From NCBI GenBank assembly GCA_037833965.1, contig AP031358.1:3170001-3234000 (forward strand): DNA of 64,000 nt. The letters run 5' to 3'. The notes under the pieces were generated by a model. The model was given only the letters and a program-made list of their open reading frames with translations. It did no database searches and was not told the origin of the DNA. Positions 20,728 through 33,600 of the stretch are shown piece by piece; the first letter of the stretch is position 1, and each line of letters opens with the position of its first letter. This stretch comes from Marchantia polymorpha subsp. ruderalis. Taxonomy: Eukaryota > Streptophyta > Marchantiopsida > Marchantiales > Marchantiaceae. The position numbers and the translations under genes are program-made.

Positions 20728-23700
20728 CTAAGCTCGTTCAGTGCCTCTTCCGTCTAGCCACTCTAACCTTGTCCTGATGAGATCGCTGATGGTGGTGCCT
20801 GAATTCACAAGAATTTCTGGCACTTTATTCAAGGGCTTGCAAACACAAAATGGAAATTGGAAGGCTCTTATTTCTGCAACAAGTAACGGAGAGCTGACTT
20901 CGATTAAATCTAGAATAATCCTCCAGAAAACGAGGATCATAACTCGATTGCTGACGGTGGCTTGTGGCAGACACGTGCTATCCATACTGAATTCGAAGTC
21001 GCGAGCATGAGGAATCTAGTCCATCTGCTGAGATGAAAGTCTGTCTAATTTATCCCCGAAAGTGGCTACACATTGATTTTGACAAGAGATGGACTCATGC
21101 AAGACGTATGAAAGGCTGCTTTGGAAGAAATTGATCGCCAGAATGATCACTGTCTGAAGCATGACTTGAACCCTAAATTCCTGAAATTCGTCGAGAAGCT
21201 CATCAAGTGCTCATACGTCTCTACGCCCCACGCAGACCTTGTCAACGAGAGTCCAACATTCGCGGTGTCGAAAAGTTTTGTCCACTTGAGAACGGCACTT
21301 TATATTCTCGATAAAAATGCGCATCCTCGCTATCCTTTGCTAAGAGTGTCCGAGTCAGTTCGCAAAAGTACATGGATGAAGCTTCTTCTTCTGTTTCGGA
21401 CCCTATCACAGTTTCAGATGCATCAGATTGACCGCTCGAGAAGTTTCCATCAATCGCACCGAAGGCAAACACCCACGATCTCGTAATGTCAACAATCGAA
21501 ACTGCAACGGACAAATTCTGCACTGTGTACAGGTCGTTATCCTCAGTACAAGATAAACTGGAATTCTATTCCAGCTGGATTGACGACATCACGAAAGATG
21601 CTTTCCATTTTGGCTCAAACGAATCTGGATTCATCTTATATTTTGTCTTTTCCTCATAGACACTGTCATGTAGTCTACTCCAGAATTAGGGAACGCCATC
21701 CATTCGCAGTCCATCAAGTCCACGGCACATGCCGCTGAGGATGTACACGTGATGTCAAGATATTTTCCAGCTAAACCGGAGAGTGATGCAATATATCTCT
21801 CTGATCATAGATCTTTCAGCTTTAACTAAGAATGATCTTAGTCTAAGCTGAAATCTCTGTAGTCCTGCAAATGTATATATTCTACTTCTTGTTGCCAGTA
21901 ATGTACGGTACACAATGATATTAAGAAATGGACTTTTTTGGAACGTGATTCAACTATGAAGAGGGCGACTTCCACTTCCAGAGATGAGTCTGGCTCAACT
22001 TCAAGTTTACAATATATTTGAGTCTCCTTGGAAGCTCATTGGCTCGAAATCTGTGAAGTCCCTCAGGTTTCGAATGAAGACTACAACTCAGTAGTCCTCC
22101 CAGAGCTCCGTGTCATGAGAAAATAGAATTTCCGACATATTACGAACGAAATGACGAAATAGCGGAATCACTTGATTGTGAAGATCTCCTATCTTTGTCT
22201 GAAAGTCAATTTTGATCCACAGTTCTCTTTCAGTTTCCCCAGTGAGATCGGATAACTCAAATAGGATAATGAAGACAAGCACAGTCGATCAGAGAACTGT
22301 TACTTGGACAGCGACTGAAAACGACAAGGTTTCACCTCCGCAGCAATTTTCCTTCCCGGACACGGATGTACCATAGAGCTCGAAGCGTCTGTGGCGTCAT
22401 AGATTCGACCCTTCGAAAAGAATGATGACGTTCAAAAAGATCGATGATGATGGTGATGAGTTGCAAAACCACGCGCTGGCATGCGCGGAACCCAAGTTAC
22501 AAGTTTCTATTCTTCCAAAGATGCTGTTTCCTCTGTCGCACTGTGTGGAGCTGTTATGAATTTCAGCCATGATGCATCGACTGAGACAGGTACTTCGTCA
22601 TGCACCTGATATTTTGTAGACAAAAAGTAGTGAAGGACCACCTGATCGTCAAGTGGTCCTTCAAAGCATTTTCTTCACAGCACTAAAGGCCAGTGCTGTG
22701 AAGAAAATGCTGATTTTACAAAGCATGAATGGAGAAGATGATTGCTGCAACTTTCAGTTAACTTCTCTTTCAGGTGAGGAAGAAACCTCTTTTCATTATT
22801 TTCGAGAAAGGAGTTCCTCGCATCATAGCAGCTCACTTCTGCAGCTTCACATCCAAATGAATCACAGCATTCCTCTTCTGCTCGTCCTGTAAGTCAGTTT
22901 TTTTGTTGAACTTCGCCTTTTACTCTGCTGTGGCTGTAAAGTATAACCAAGCTTAGATTCGAAGTTTGATAAAACTCGACCAGCAGCGAAGGTGTAGGCT
23001 CAGATGCAATACAAGCAACATCTTCCACATTTGCTTGATCTCACTTGAATCAAATCAGGACTTTGAAGACGATGTCCCGCTCTCGGTAAACACATATCTT
23101 GATCTCCAGTGTGCCACTTTGATTCTCGCTTCCGAAGATTTTCTGAACAGTATTTTATGAGCGTCATCCAGTTGAGATTATGGGCAAAGTTGGCCTTTTA
23201 ATGTAAATGCAGTGAAAAGTGACTACCATGCATAAGCTACTAATCTCTGCATTCTGGTACCGCTGTGCATTTAAAGTTTCTTACACGACTCCAAGTTGAC
23301 ATATTGTCTTGAATTTCAGAAGTGAAGGATCTGATTTTGGACACATTGTAGTCTTATGTGAGAGATCATCGCAACAACGTTCTCAAGCTTCATCCTTGGC
23401 AGGGTTTCCCCGATGTTGATTAGCTTCGAACAACTGATTCGAATCTTACTTCGTGAGTTAGCTCATGGAGTCGGATTGGCAGGTGAAGCCTTTCAAGCTC
23501 ACAGTTCTGCATTCCTCCAGTCTCTCTTCCAGCATACAACAGCAGTTTTGGTTGGTCAGAGGAACGTCTGCTAATTTACCTTTTCTCGTCTGCTCTGAAG
23601 AACCATGTTAGGGTCATCACATGAGGTGGATTATACATCCACATTATTCTTGAGTAAGTTTACCGATACGGTGCACCAAGAAAGGAAGTTTCCACGTATA

Positions 23701-24200
23701 TATGCTTTTAAGAGTCATTTCAAGGCCTCCAACATACCTCATCGTTACCTGATTAAAAAAAAATTCTTTCATGTTGCAAGTGCCTTAAACCTACATTAGG
23801 ATGCCCTCTCACCAATAACATTACAGTTTGATGAGAGATGAGAATCCGAAGAGCCACTCTCTGGTGCACACAAACCCATGGATTAATCACTTCCTGCAGA
23901 TCACTAATTATCTTAGCAGAAAGGGGTCCCATTGGTTTCGAAAATGTCACAGATCAGAGTTCCAACTGCAAGTTTCCCACCTCCAAAGTCTGCAATAGGA
24001 AATACTTTACAAGGAAGAGCTGCAAGTTCAACAACACATTCGCAGTTCGATCGGAATTGGCTGTTTGAATCCTTATTGGAGGGTTCTGAATGGACGACGA
24101 TGTCTGCGAGAAATTATATTCTCAAAATAGTCATCAGAGAAAGGGGTTTCAAATCGAACAGCCAAAGCGTTGTCATCATATTATTGTGAAAACCAAGAGG
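20728..24200 (-). pseudogene. Degraded, unrecognised minus-strand gene(s) upstream of the AIG1 gene
   Basis: Protein-like stretches on the minus strand change frame repeatedly. In order along that strand: AVRFETPFSDDYFENIISRR (near 24.1 kb); VVELAALPCKVFPIADFGGG then KLAVGTLICDIF (about 24.03-23.93 kb), joined in another frame to GPLSAKIISDLQEVINPWVC (about 23.93-23.87 kb); MRYVGGLEMTLKSIYTWKLP (about 23.73 kb); DARNSFLENNEKRFLPHLKE (about 22.8 kb); LSVAVSIVDITRSWVFAFG (about 21.5 kb); TKLFDTANVGLSLTRSAWGV (about 21.25 kb); VMILVFWRIILDLIEVSSPL (about 20.9 kb). The GGGKLAVGTLICDI segment with the following helix faintly resembles the end of a GAF domain, but that is a weak impression. It may be one multi-exon gene or several copies; intact exons cannot be excluded. 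Confidence 0.35.
22631..22710. repeat. Two hairpins back to back
   Basis: TGAAGGACCAC (22631-22641) pairs perfectly with 22653-22663. Two bases later GCATTTTCTTCACAGCAC (22666-22683) pairs perfectly with 22693-22710. Loops are 11 and 9 bases. Both are exact, hence probably young. Confidence 0.9.
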
Positions 24201-24430
24201 CAGAGCTCTACCACCACAAGTAGTAGCTGCTCAGTCTGATCAATCTGACTGAAGTTTGACGATTCTGCAATGAAGTATCCTCAAATGCACATGTTATACC
24301 CAAGAACTTGAATAGATCAGGTGGTCAAAGTAGGACATGACTAAAAAAATAAATATTTGCTAAACTTTGAAACTGTCATGCTACTAAATTTAATAACAGA
24401 GGTCTCCTCTCAATTAGAACATCCTGCAAA

Positions 24431-24655
24431 TCAGTAAATATTTAACTGCCAGATTGAGATTATGGGCCCGTAATTGCATATATACAATCCAATTGCAACT
24501 AATAGCAGGATATGCCCTAATACAGCAGAGTACACAGCGCAATAAATCTTTCTGGACAAAGACTTCCGAACAAATCCCACAAATAGTTCAGGTCCATTTC
24601 CGTCTGGATCCTTGGTTGGGGTAATCTCTTCCTTCTGGTACCTTAATAACAACAA
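24431..24655 (-). other. Short minus-strand frame with one membrane helix
   Basis: The frame reads into a clear hydrophobic span (YSAVLGHILLLVAIGLYICN) preceded by a basic stretch (FVRKSLSRKIY), then ends with TAA at 24431. The true start is uncertain, because upstream in-frame sequence is short. It could be the 3' exon of a small membrane protein or chance. Family unknown. Confidence 0.25.
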
Positions 24656-24965
24656 TTATCGACAGTTCTTGTATGACAGTCAAGTAAGTGTCAGTAGATT
24701 GAATAAGAGTCTCTGTATACTATCCTTTCCTCCCTTGAGTGTACATGAGTATATGTTTATATACTCGCTGACATAGACATATACCCGACTCCATTTCGCA
24801 AATCTAGATGCACACTCTCCCACATGATTTGCTTAAGATGTAACATTAGTTTATTAAGTTGGACCCTGAAGGCAAACATACACCACACAAGTTGCAATGA
24901 TCAGTAAGTGAGAATGCATTTCCAAATCACCAGACTTCAGCTAAAATGGAAGGCGACCAGACTGT

Positions 24966-25850
24966 AGTGGTTATGGTAATGGTAAATAGATCAAGCCCGT
25001 GGGAACCAAAGGGTCAAAAGACTAAAAAACACAAAACAAACAATCCAACTCCAAACAAGGAGAGAACCAAAAGAACCCCATACCTAATGTCCAAAGCACT
25101 AGAACGGTAACAAATAACATCCCTAATGTAACAACCTAAATCATAAGTCTCAATCTGAAGCAAAGAATAAAAATTCTCAACAACAACTTTATGAGCCACT
25201 CTAATCTCTACGTATCTAGTACAAGTAAGAAATACATGCTCTTCATTTTCTGCTCCACATAATGCTGAGAAATTCCTCCTTAATACGCTCGCGTAGGGTT
25301 GTAGGGTACGCAATAGGTTGCAAATCCCAATCGAGTTCCGTCACATTCCACCTCAAAGACCAAGTCACCACATCTGCAAACCATCCTTTGGGACGTGTGG
25401 CACTCAAAGCTTCAAGAGGAAGTCGAGAAGCATCAAGATATATCACTCTTTTGACGTAAGTGATAGTCAAAAAGAGAGCTTCAGCCTCAAGAGATAGACA
25501 ACCTGTTTCCGCAAGAAGAATTGCATAAGAAGTTTGGATCCTCACACCCAATTCTTCTTGTAAGAAAATCTTTTGCACCCTCTCCAAACGCTGCCAACCC
25601 GTCTTCTTACAACCAGGACCCCATACTTGTGTTCCATATAAGATAACGGGAAACATTAAGCTCATGAATAAGAATTTCCTAAGACTCCAAGACACTAGAT
25701 GAGCTCCTCTACATCTATTTAGCAATGAATATAAAGCTTTGAAACCAGTTTCTACCCTCTTTTGCACACAAAGTGCCCAACTATAATCAGATGAGAAATC
25801 AATGCCCAAATATTTCTAACTTTTCACTTGTTCCAACTCTATTATGATAG
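24966..25850 (-). mobile_element. 5'-truncated LINE (non-LTR retrotransposon) remnant
   Basis: The minus strand carries the end of a LINE reverse transcriptase. It starts with KYLGIDFSSDYSW (the KYLG motif that follows the catalytic core), then the thumb region with FPVILYGTQVWGP and ERVQKIFLQEELGVR. After a frame change comes the usual C-terminal Cys-His motif (ALCGAENEEHVFLTCTRY). The catalytic FADD part and everything 5' of it is absent, as expected for 5' truncation at insertion; a stop lies just before KYLG. The 3' end (towards 24966) runs into TTTACCATTACCATAACCA rather than a long poly(A), hinting at a simple-repeat tail. The element is inactive. Confidence 0.85.
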
Positions 25851-26795
25851 CCTCGAGTGGATAGATACAGCAGCCAAAATTTTTTTTGCTGCTAATCCAC
25901 GGTTGCATTAGCAGCATGACAGTTTTAAAGCGGCTGACTTATGTAATTGACTGATTATTTTATTAGTATGCTACTTATTAATCATTTAGAGTTTTGATAT
26001 GTCCTTTGAAATTCGTCAACCTACTGCCCTCTTGTAACCCGTATCAGTGTCTATTTCAAAACACAGGTAGAAATTTAAGACCTTGTGGCAAGGATTCACA
26101 AAAGCTCTTCTTTTAATTATGATCCACCCGAGCTGACTATTGGCACTATTTTACTGTCATTGACATTCTCATGGTGAGATCAAAGCTGAATAACAATAGG
26201 GATCAATAATATCTATGAACTTTATAGATGATTAGAATCCAAAGTCGTGCTACAGGAATTAACAAAATATTATTATTATAAAATGTTTAATTTAATCATA
26301 TTCCAAGAATGTCAATTGTAAATTACAGAGATAGGTTTGGATCAAGATGTAGATTAGAAAGTATGCTTAATTTTATCAAGAAAACTGAAAAATGTTGCAA
26401 TTATTATAATATTTCAATTTTAATTATGAGTAAGGTTAATGAGTTAAGATTTTATATTATTTTAAATAACATTTTTTCATATAATATTTACAAAATTTAA
26501 AATATTTTAACATCTGCTTAATAAATTTTTTTATCAATAATGATCAATCATGTAAAATATAATTTAATTGATTTATCAAAATCTAAACATTTTGATGTAA
26601 TCAAATTTACATTTTTAGTATTAGATTTCTACAGATTTGAAAAATCATAAAAATAATTGTGATAAAAAAAGTACAAATTGTCTTCATAGGTCACCAAGTT
26701 TGTTTAGTTCAATCTCATATGATATAGATCTAGCTTCATAGTCCATCGTCAAAACTATGAACTGCTCATCAAACTCTTTAACTATATCAAAAACA
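25851..26795. other. AT-rich spacer
   Basis: Very AT-rich, with short chance frames only. No supported feature. Confidence 0.6.
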
Positions 26796-29572
26796 TATTG
26801 GAGATAGTTTAGATTAAGGAGTAAACTCACGTTCTAGCTAAAAATAGCTAGTAGAACCGTAGATGCTGGGGTTCTTATACCCAAGAGTTTGTGTGATACA
26901 AAACACTTTTTTATATGACACTCGCACGTGAACTTTCAGATGGACGTAGCTCTCTTGAGAATCAACCATGTTATACGTTGGTGGCTTGACTTGAATGTTT
27001 CACTATGTTTCTGGGTTTTACGTTAACATTTGGTATTAGAGTTGGTTTGTTCAGAGTTTGTGACAATGGTTATTCTTTGCGTTTATATCAAAGTTTATGA
27101 TAATTTTTGTTCGACACGAGGTGACGAAGTTCTTAGTTCTAGTCATTTTGTTGAATTTAACTTTTTGACAATAAGTTTTATCGAAGACACGCTGATAGTA
27201 AGAGGTTTCGAGTTGGTAATTATTTACTTGCTTTCACAGGTCCCGAGAGCTAACGGTTTGTGACACTGAAATTGTTCGGTTAAAACTGATAGTTTAATCT
27301 TTTGTTCTAAACTTAGAGTGGTTTCCAACCTTGAAAGATTTTGAAATTCACAATTTTTGAAATTTCTGACTTCGAGCTGTCTCAAAGTCACTGAGTTCTT
27401 GTTCTTATTGTGTAGATTGTCAAGAGACAAACAAGATTGAAGTTCATGTAGGCATGTGATTGCAATAAATGCAGATTACGTTGGGGAGTATGGATGATAT
27501 GTAGGGCTCTTGAAAAATAGCCTCTTGTGAAAATTTCCTCACTTGCACTAACTTCAGGAAATTTTTTTGCGGCACTGTTGTGGTAACGTAGTTTTTCATA
27601 TTTTTTTTGAAACGAAAAGTTTGAGAGATAGAAGACTAGTAATTTCAAACTTTTAGTATAAGAATACTACGAAGTAGAGTAAATAGTGGATTCGGTAGTA
27701 GATGACAAGTTAGAAGTAGTGAAATCCATTTAGCTTACTCTCTATGAAGTTAGTGTTTTTTTTACTTGTAGGCAGTAAAGTTGAATTAGATATTTTATGA
27801 TGTGATAGAGTAAATACCTCATAACATTTTTAATTAGTAACGACTTGATTTAGTTAGGGTTTTGATATATAGAGCTTGGCATGTTTTTTCTAACGAGTCC
27901 AAGAACTCTTGAAACGGATAAAAAATCACTGAGTTATGAGTGTAAGAGTGGCTGGTATGGATAGGCGAAGACACAGAAGAGTCTGCGGCCGAAGAGCCTT
28001 CGGACTTTGGAGAAGGAACTTCGGCCGTAACGCCTTTGGCGGTAGCGTCTTCGGCCTTTGGCCTTGGAGCATGGATCAAAAACAACTGTTGCGGACGACT
28101 GCAACGGTTAGTTGTGGACGACAAGGTAATCGCAGACACAATTAGTCGAAGGTCACGATTACGAGTAGTCACGGTTGAAAGTGCAAACGACACGTGGCGG
28201 GCAAAGTAGGCACGTTTGTTAGGCCGTCAAGAAATCTCCGTCGAAAACATCATGTACGTCAAACAATTCCGTCTGTGAGAAAGAAGATTTAGTACGTCAA
28301 AAAGATTACATCTATCACAGAAAATATTTCGTTTGTAAATATTATATCCACAAAAATCTTCGTCGGAATATAGGCAAATTGAATATAGTTGGAAAGCTCT
28401 CAAAACGACTAATGCATCTGTAACATTTTCAAGAGTTGAAAGATGATTTAGAAGGAAGAAATTGTTAATTAAGTTGTTTTTTAAATTTAGATCTTCAGAC
28501 GGCTGACATGACAACACGACAAGTCAGAGTATATAGACCAAGGAGAATAATTTTCTAGGTGATGGTATAGTGCTTATGGCGTACAAGCTATGGAATCTAG
28601 TAGCGTGTAAGATTCTTGTCAATACGGATATTACTTTTAATGAGATCTAGATCATTGAAAGAGCTGAAGAGTTTTCATGCTCTCTGTACTGACAAGGAAA
28701 TCTCCACTCACGTATATGATTGTGAGAGAGTTTAATCATTATGTCATTAATGATCAATAAAGAACTTTGCTATTGGTAAGGATTCTAAGCACAAAATTGA
28801 GTTGATCAAGATTGATTATAAACTCTGATGATTGAGCTACTCAAGATTGACAGTAAATCTTGATGATTTAGCTAATCAAGATTGACGCTAAACTCAATCT
28901 AACTAATGTGTTGGCTAAAGTTATCACTTTAAAAAGTTTTAGGCGACATTGTGCTTCTATGCAGGTTGTGCATGGAAGCATATGTAGAGTTTGCTAGCAT
29001 GGTATCTTCAATTATCTTTTTATATAATTACTCTATCGTGTGATGATTACAATTTAGTTTTAATTCATTCTCATGTAAAGAAATAACTTATATTAGAAAT
29101 CTTTTTAGAACTTCATGCAAAATAACTATATAGGTTACGAGGTTTCTGTTTCCTCTGTGTTAGCAAGTTTTAATTATCTTTTTATATTATTATTTTATGA
29201 TGTTATGATTGCGACTTAGTTCTAGTTAACTCTTGTGTAATATTACGACATTGTGTTAGGTTTATGTCTAAAACTTTCCATATAGTAATAATGTAAATCA
29301 TAGAAGTTATTGTTTCATTTACACGAATTAAAAGGTAGATTGTTGAAGTTAATTACAGTTAAGAATTAATCTCAAGTTTCAGATAAACATAGTTAGAAGC
29401 ATCCCCTGTGCCGGGATATTTATACTCTAGGATTAGTGTATTACTGAACACTTCTCTTTGTAACTCTTGTGTGTGAGCTTCTTGGTGGACATATACCTCT
29501 TGATAATGAATGTGTCACGTGTTGATGGTTTGATTTGAATGTTTTATTGTATTTTTCAATTTTACGTTAATA
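26796..29572 (+). mobile_element. Old Ty1/copia-type LTR element, broken
   Basis: Fossil LTR retrotransposon on the + strand. The left LTR is about 26796-27028 and the right LTR 29341-29572; they align along their length but are strongly diverged, so the insertion is old. Directly after the left LTR is TTTGGTATTAGAGTTGG, close to the initiator-Met tRNA primer site typical of copia. A purine-rich tract (AAAAGGTAGAT) precedes the right LTR. The same 5 bases, AAACA, flank both ends (26791-26795 and 29573-29577) as the target duplication. The interior is only about 2.3 kb, far short of a full copia, and mostly noncoding; near 28.8-28.97 kb a short stretch resembles the end of the copia RNase H region and includes about three copies of a 35-bp repeat. 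It is heavily broken. Confidence 0.8.
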
Positions 29573-30641
29573 AAACAGTAGATATTAAATTTTAATTCAT
29601 ATAAAATTATATTTCAAAGTAGAAAATTTTGAAAAAATTTCTTTTAATGTCTTGAAGATTATAATATCTTAGAATCTTACAAATTTTTTATGATTAAGAA
29701 ATATTCAGAATATGCTTAGAATATGTATTATTTCTATTTTAAATGAAGAAATTTATTGTAAATCTCATAATTTATAGATCAATGCCATATTAATATTATG
29801 TTAACTTTTTAATCTTCAACTTATTAATTCAATAGTTTAACTTTCATGGATACCTGAACAAAATACCAGATTTTACTTTATCGATTGAGGAAAAGTAGCT
29901 CAAAAGCGTCTTCTTCTTTATATTCATTTATGTTTCATCTGTCATATCGTCCCGGTAATTTGACACTGCAGAAACGTTGGTTACAAACAAGAATTGTTTC
30001 TGAAATGAATTATTTTTTGATAATTTATTTTCATCAAAGTAAGAATTCTTCTTGAAAATAGGCTGAAGGCATAAATATTGAAACTTTGTTGATCACCTTC
30101 CACTATATAAATCTTGAATAATTGGATCAACCGAAATAAGTAGTGGTTACTTGGTTGTAAAACGACAGAGGCTTCCTGGTGGCTCATGAATCGGTGTGGG
30201 TGATTCGATAAGCAGTCTTTTACGAATCTCTCCCTGCCTGAATAATGGAAATTCCGAAATTTTGCGTGGAAACCTTATCCATTTATTGAGGACTGAGCAT
30301 AAAATTTCACGCTTTACATATAAGAGAATAGTTACAATCAAGTGCTCTTGAAGACCGATTGCAGAGGCAATTCTGAATCTTTTGGACATTTACTGATTTT
30401 GACAGCTCAGAGAGACCACAGCCATCCTCTAGCCTTGGCAAAAACTAACACTACTCCTACGGGCCTATGGAGGTTGCGCTAACTTCTGCCTGGAGGGAAT
30501 TTGCAGCTCTATCTGACTTGAATGATGTTTAGATATGGTATAGTTCACATACAGAATTTCAATATGAAACTCTTTTCTAGATCTACTTCTTGGAAACAAT
30601 TAAGGAAAGAATAATGTTAAATTCAAATTAAACTATTTGTC
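29573..30641. other. Spacer and 3' flank of the first SULTR gene
   Basis: AT-rich, no recognised gene. The part nearest 30641 is the probable 3' UTR of the first sulfate transporter gene (minus strand); no single poly(A) signal can be chosen with confidence. Confidence 0.4.
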
Positions 30642-33600
30642 CTAGACCTTGTCGGCGTAATTTTCTTTCATCGCTTGTTGCTTCCTCTTGATGAGAATCG
30701 AACAAACTTGGACTCCTTCAGAGACAGAGAGGAAGAACCACTCTTGACCTAGAAGGTCCACAAAACCTCCATCTTTGAAGGTCGTAATCACCTTTCCGAC
30801 AGTATTCGAGATCGTCAACTGCATACATTTCCATCCAATACATGCACGAGTTTGTCAAACTTTAACCTCTTTCATGCAGCATGTGCAGAGACTGCATGAG
30901 CTAATAAGAGAAGCTCAACAGAGTTTCAAGCTTGTTTTCGACTTCTTGTTGCTTCTAATCAATCTGTAAGACTGTGTTGTGAGTCATGACTCCTAGTTTT
31001 TGTGATTTCTGAATTTATCAGAGGACGTCAAAAGCAGAATCTGACCTGGATTCCCCTTGCTTGAAGGTTTGTGTTGAGTTCCTCGAAAGCATGAATAGCC
31101 GCAGTATCAATGCTCATCACGGCTGCATCACATAATCATACTATTAAATACCAGGTCATGTAAACAAACGTTTGTCTAAATCTTAAACTTGCGATCTGAA
31201 TCGACTTTGAATCGTGCATTAGATATGTATCCGAAGTTCAAACTCAAAGAGCTCCAGTTGTGATAGCATTGACTTACGAGCCATCTCCAAGATAACAAAC
31301 TGAAGAGGAATTCCTCCATTCACTGCTAGCTCATCTTCAGCGTCGTTCACATATCGCAAGATTCTGCAGTGAGCTTAAACTCGTCACGCACCGGGAAATG
31401 TATAAAGTTATAAAAACATAATGCTCGATGCAGATTAGATAAAAATAAAGAGAAATTCGGGTTCGATGACGTTGTACATACCTCTCGCGAACATAATTTG
31501 AGTTGGAAAAGTAGATGGCAGCGTCGATACGTACGATCACAATTCCAGGTTCATTACTTGCTAATGGGTACTGCTTGATGTCATGGTACATGCTGGTACC
31601 AGGTATGTTACCTAGGAGAGCTGTATGTGGCCTTGTCACATGAATAAGGATCTTAGAGAAAGAGATGATAACCTGCAAAAAAATTTCCTCATATTATTGT
31701 GAGTCTGATAGCTGCACGTCCAAACCAATGTATAAAAGCACAAAGTGAAATCTTCATCTATGAACTTCGAGAATTGTGTACAGCTTAAAACGATTCTTTC
31801 TCTTCAGTCTCAAGGCCCGCTAAAATAACATTGCGTCTCAGGGAAAGCTAAAATCAGTAACCACGAATCGAAGGAGTCCAAAAATAACTATAGTTTCTGG
31901 CCAGAATTCCGTGGATGGAAAGATGGAGGCTAAGAACAACTAGGAGTTGACTTCTTCAGTTCACGATACTTACAGCAACAAGAAGACCAATCTCAATGGA
32001 GACGAACATGACACCAAAAAGCGCTCCAGCCAACACTAGGAAATCGATCTTGTCAGTCTTCCAGACTAGGTACATGGCCCTCAAGTCCACCAAACCGACG
32101 ACAGCGTTCATAATGATAGCAGCGAGGACACATTCTGGAGTGTAGTGAAATAATGGAGTCAAAAACAAAAGGGTGAAAAGCACCGCAATTGCCATAACGA
32201 CGTTCGACATCGCTGTGAAACAGCCAGACTGATAGTTGACAGCTGATCGAGAGAAGGAACCTGGATACAACATTGACAAGGGTGTATATGAACGTGAATA
32301 CTTGCTTCCCGAGAATTGATTGTCAAAATCTGTTCTTGCAGATTATCTATAATTGTTGAAGGAACTCTATGTCATTATGGACATCATTTCACACCTGTTG
32401 CCACATAACAAGAAGTCCATGATCCTGCAATGTTCATGGTCCCGATGGCAATCATCTCCTTGTTTCCGTCGATGTGGTAAGCTTTCAAAGCTGCGAATGT
32501 TCTTCCGATAGCAACTGCTTCCTACAAACAAAGATTCCATTGCAAGTGATAATGTGAGTCAATAGGTGTGACTTGATAGGAAAACTTGGAGCTCATGTGA
32601 TTCATAACATGAGCATCATCGCAAGCAAGTTTAAACGATTCCGCTCAGCAATTTCACACTCAAGTGAGTGCTATCAAGCGCAGAGGATCGACTGCGGGTG
32701 TAAGGTCCGACAAGAATCCTCTATATTGGTGAAACGGATTTTCAGCCGCTGTAGCTTATGATGAGAACTTACCGTGAGAGCAACGAGACCGGAGACCACA
32801 CCAACTTTGAATCCCCTTGCGACTAGAGGTCCAGTCCAGTAAATATCACTGAAAGAAGCAGGATTAACTCCCTTTTCAATATATCCGATTACTTTGATAC
32901 CCTTCCTGTCGAGACGAGTCACAAAAACAAATAGGGTGCTGACAATCACGCATCCCAAAGGTGCCACAGCTGAGCACCAGAAGAACCTTTTCCTCATCTG
33001 TGACTGTTTGGAGGGCAAAAGCACAATATCAGATCTTTATCATGCTGTTAATACTGCATTTTAAGAGCTGGAAAAATCACCCACATTCTCTTCCATTTAC
33101 AACCACACCACACATAGCCTCAAATCAGTCCAGAAGAAGTGCCATATATTTAGTTTGGCCCCGGAGAACAGTGAAGACATTAAGAAAAGGTTACGTTTAG
33201 TGAACTTACGAATCGTCTTGTAGCCACGAGCAATATCAAAAAGAAAAACCCTAGGCCAATTGTTGGCCAGTTCCACTGCAACAAAAGCTCGTCGTCAGTC
33301 CACATTACGAGCTAGGATGTGAAACATTGCCGTAAGAAATTGCAGTTTCTTTATATGAATGGGAGTGGATATTACAATATCATGCATTTTGCACTCAGAA
33401 AATTACAGCACAAGTGCAAGGAATTCAAAGAATTTCCATCAGAGCTGGCTGAATCAATGTATCACCTCGCCAGTGTGAGTCCAGACTGATCTCATGACCG
33501 AGACGATGTCAGAACTGGTTGTGAACTTTGTTATTCCTAAAAGCCCTTTTAACTGTTGAAGAGCGATAGTCACTGCAGCTCCAGACATGAAACCAACGAT

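Noticed and set aside
24431-24655. Continuation of the LINE
   Set aside because: The frame lies beyond the LINE's apparent 3' tail and has a membrane helix, not a LINE domain.
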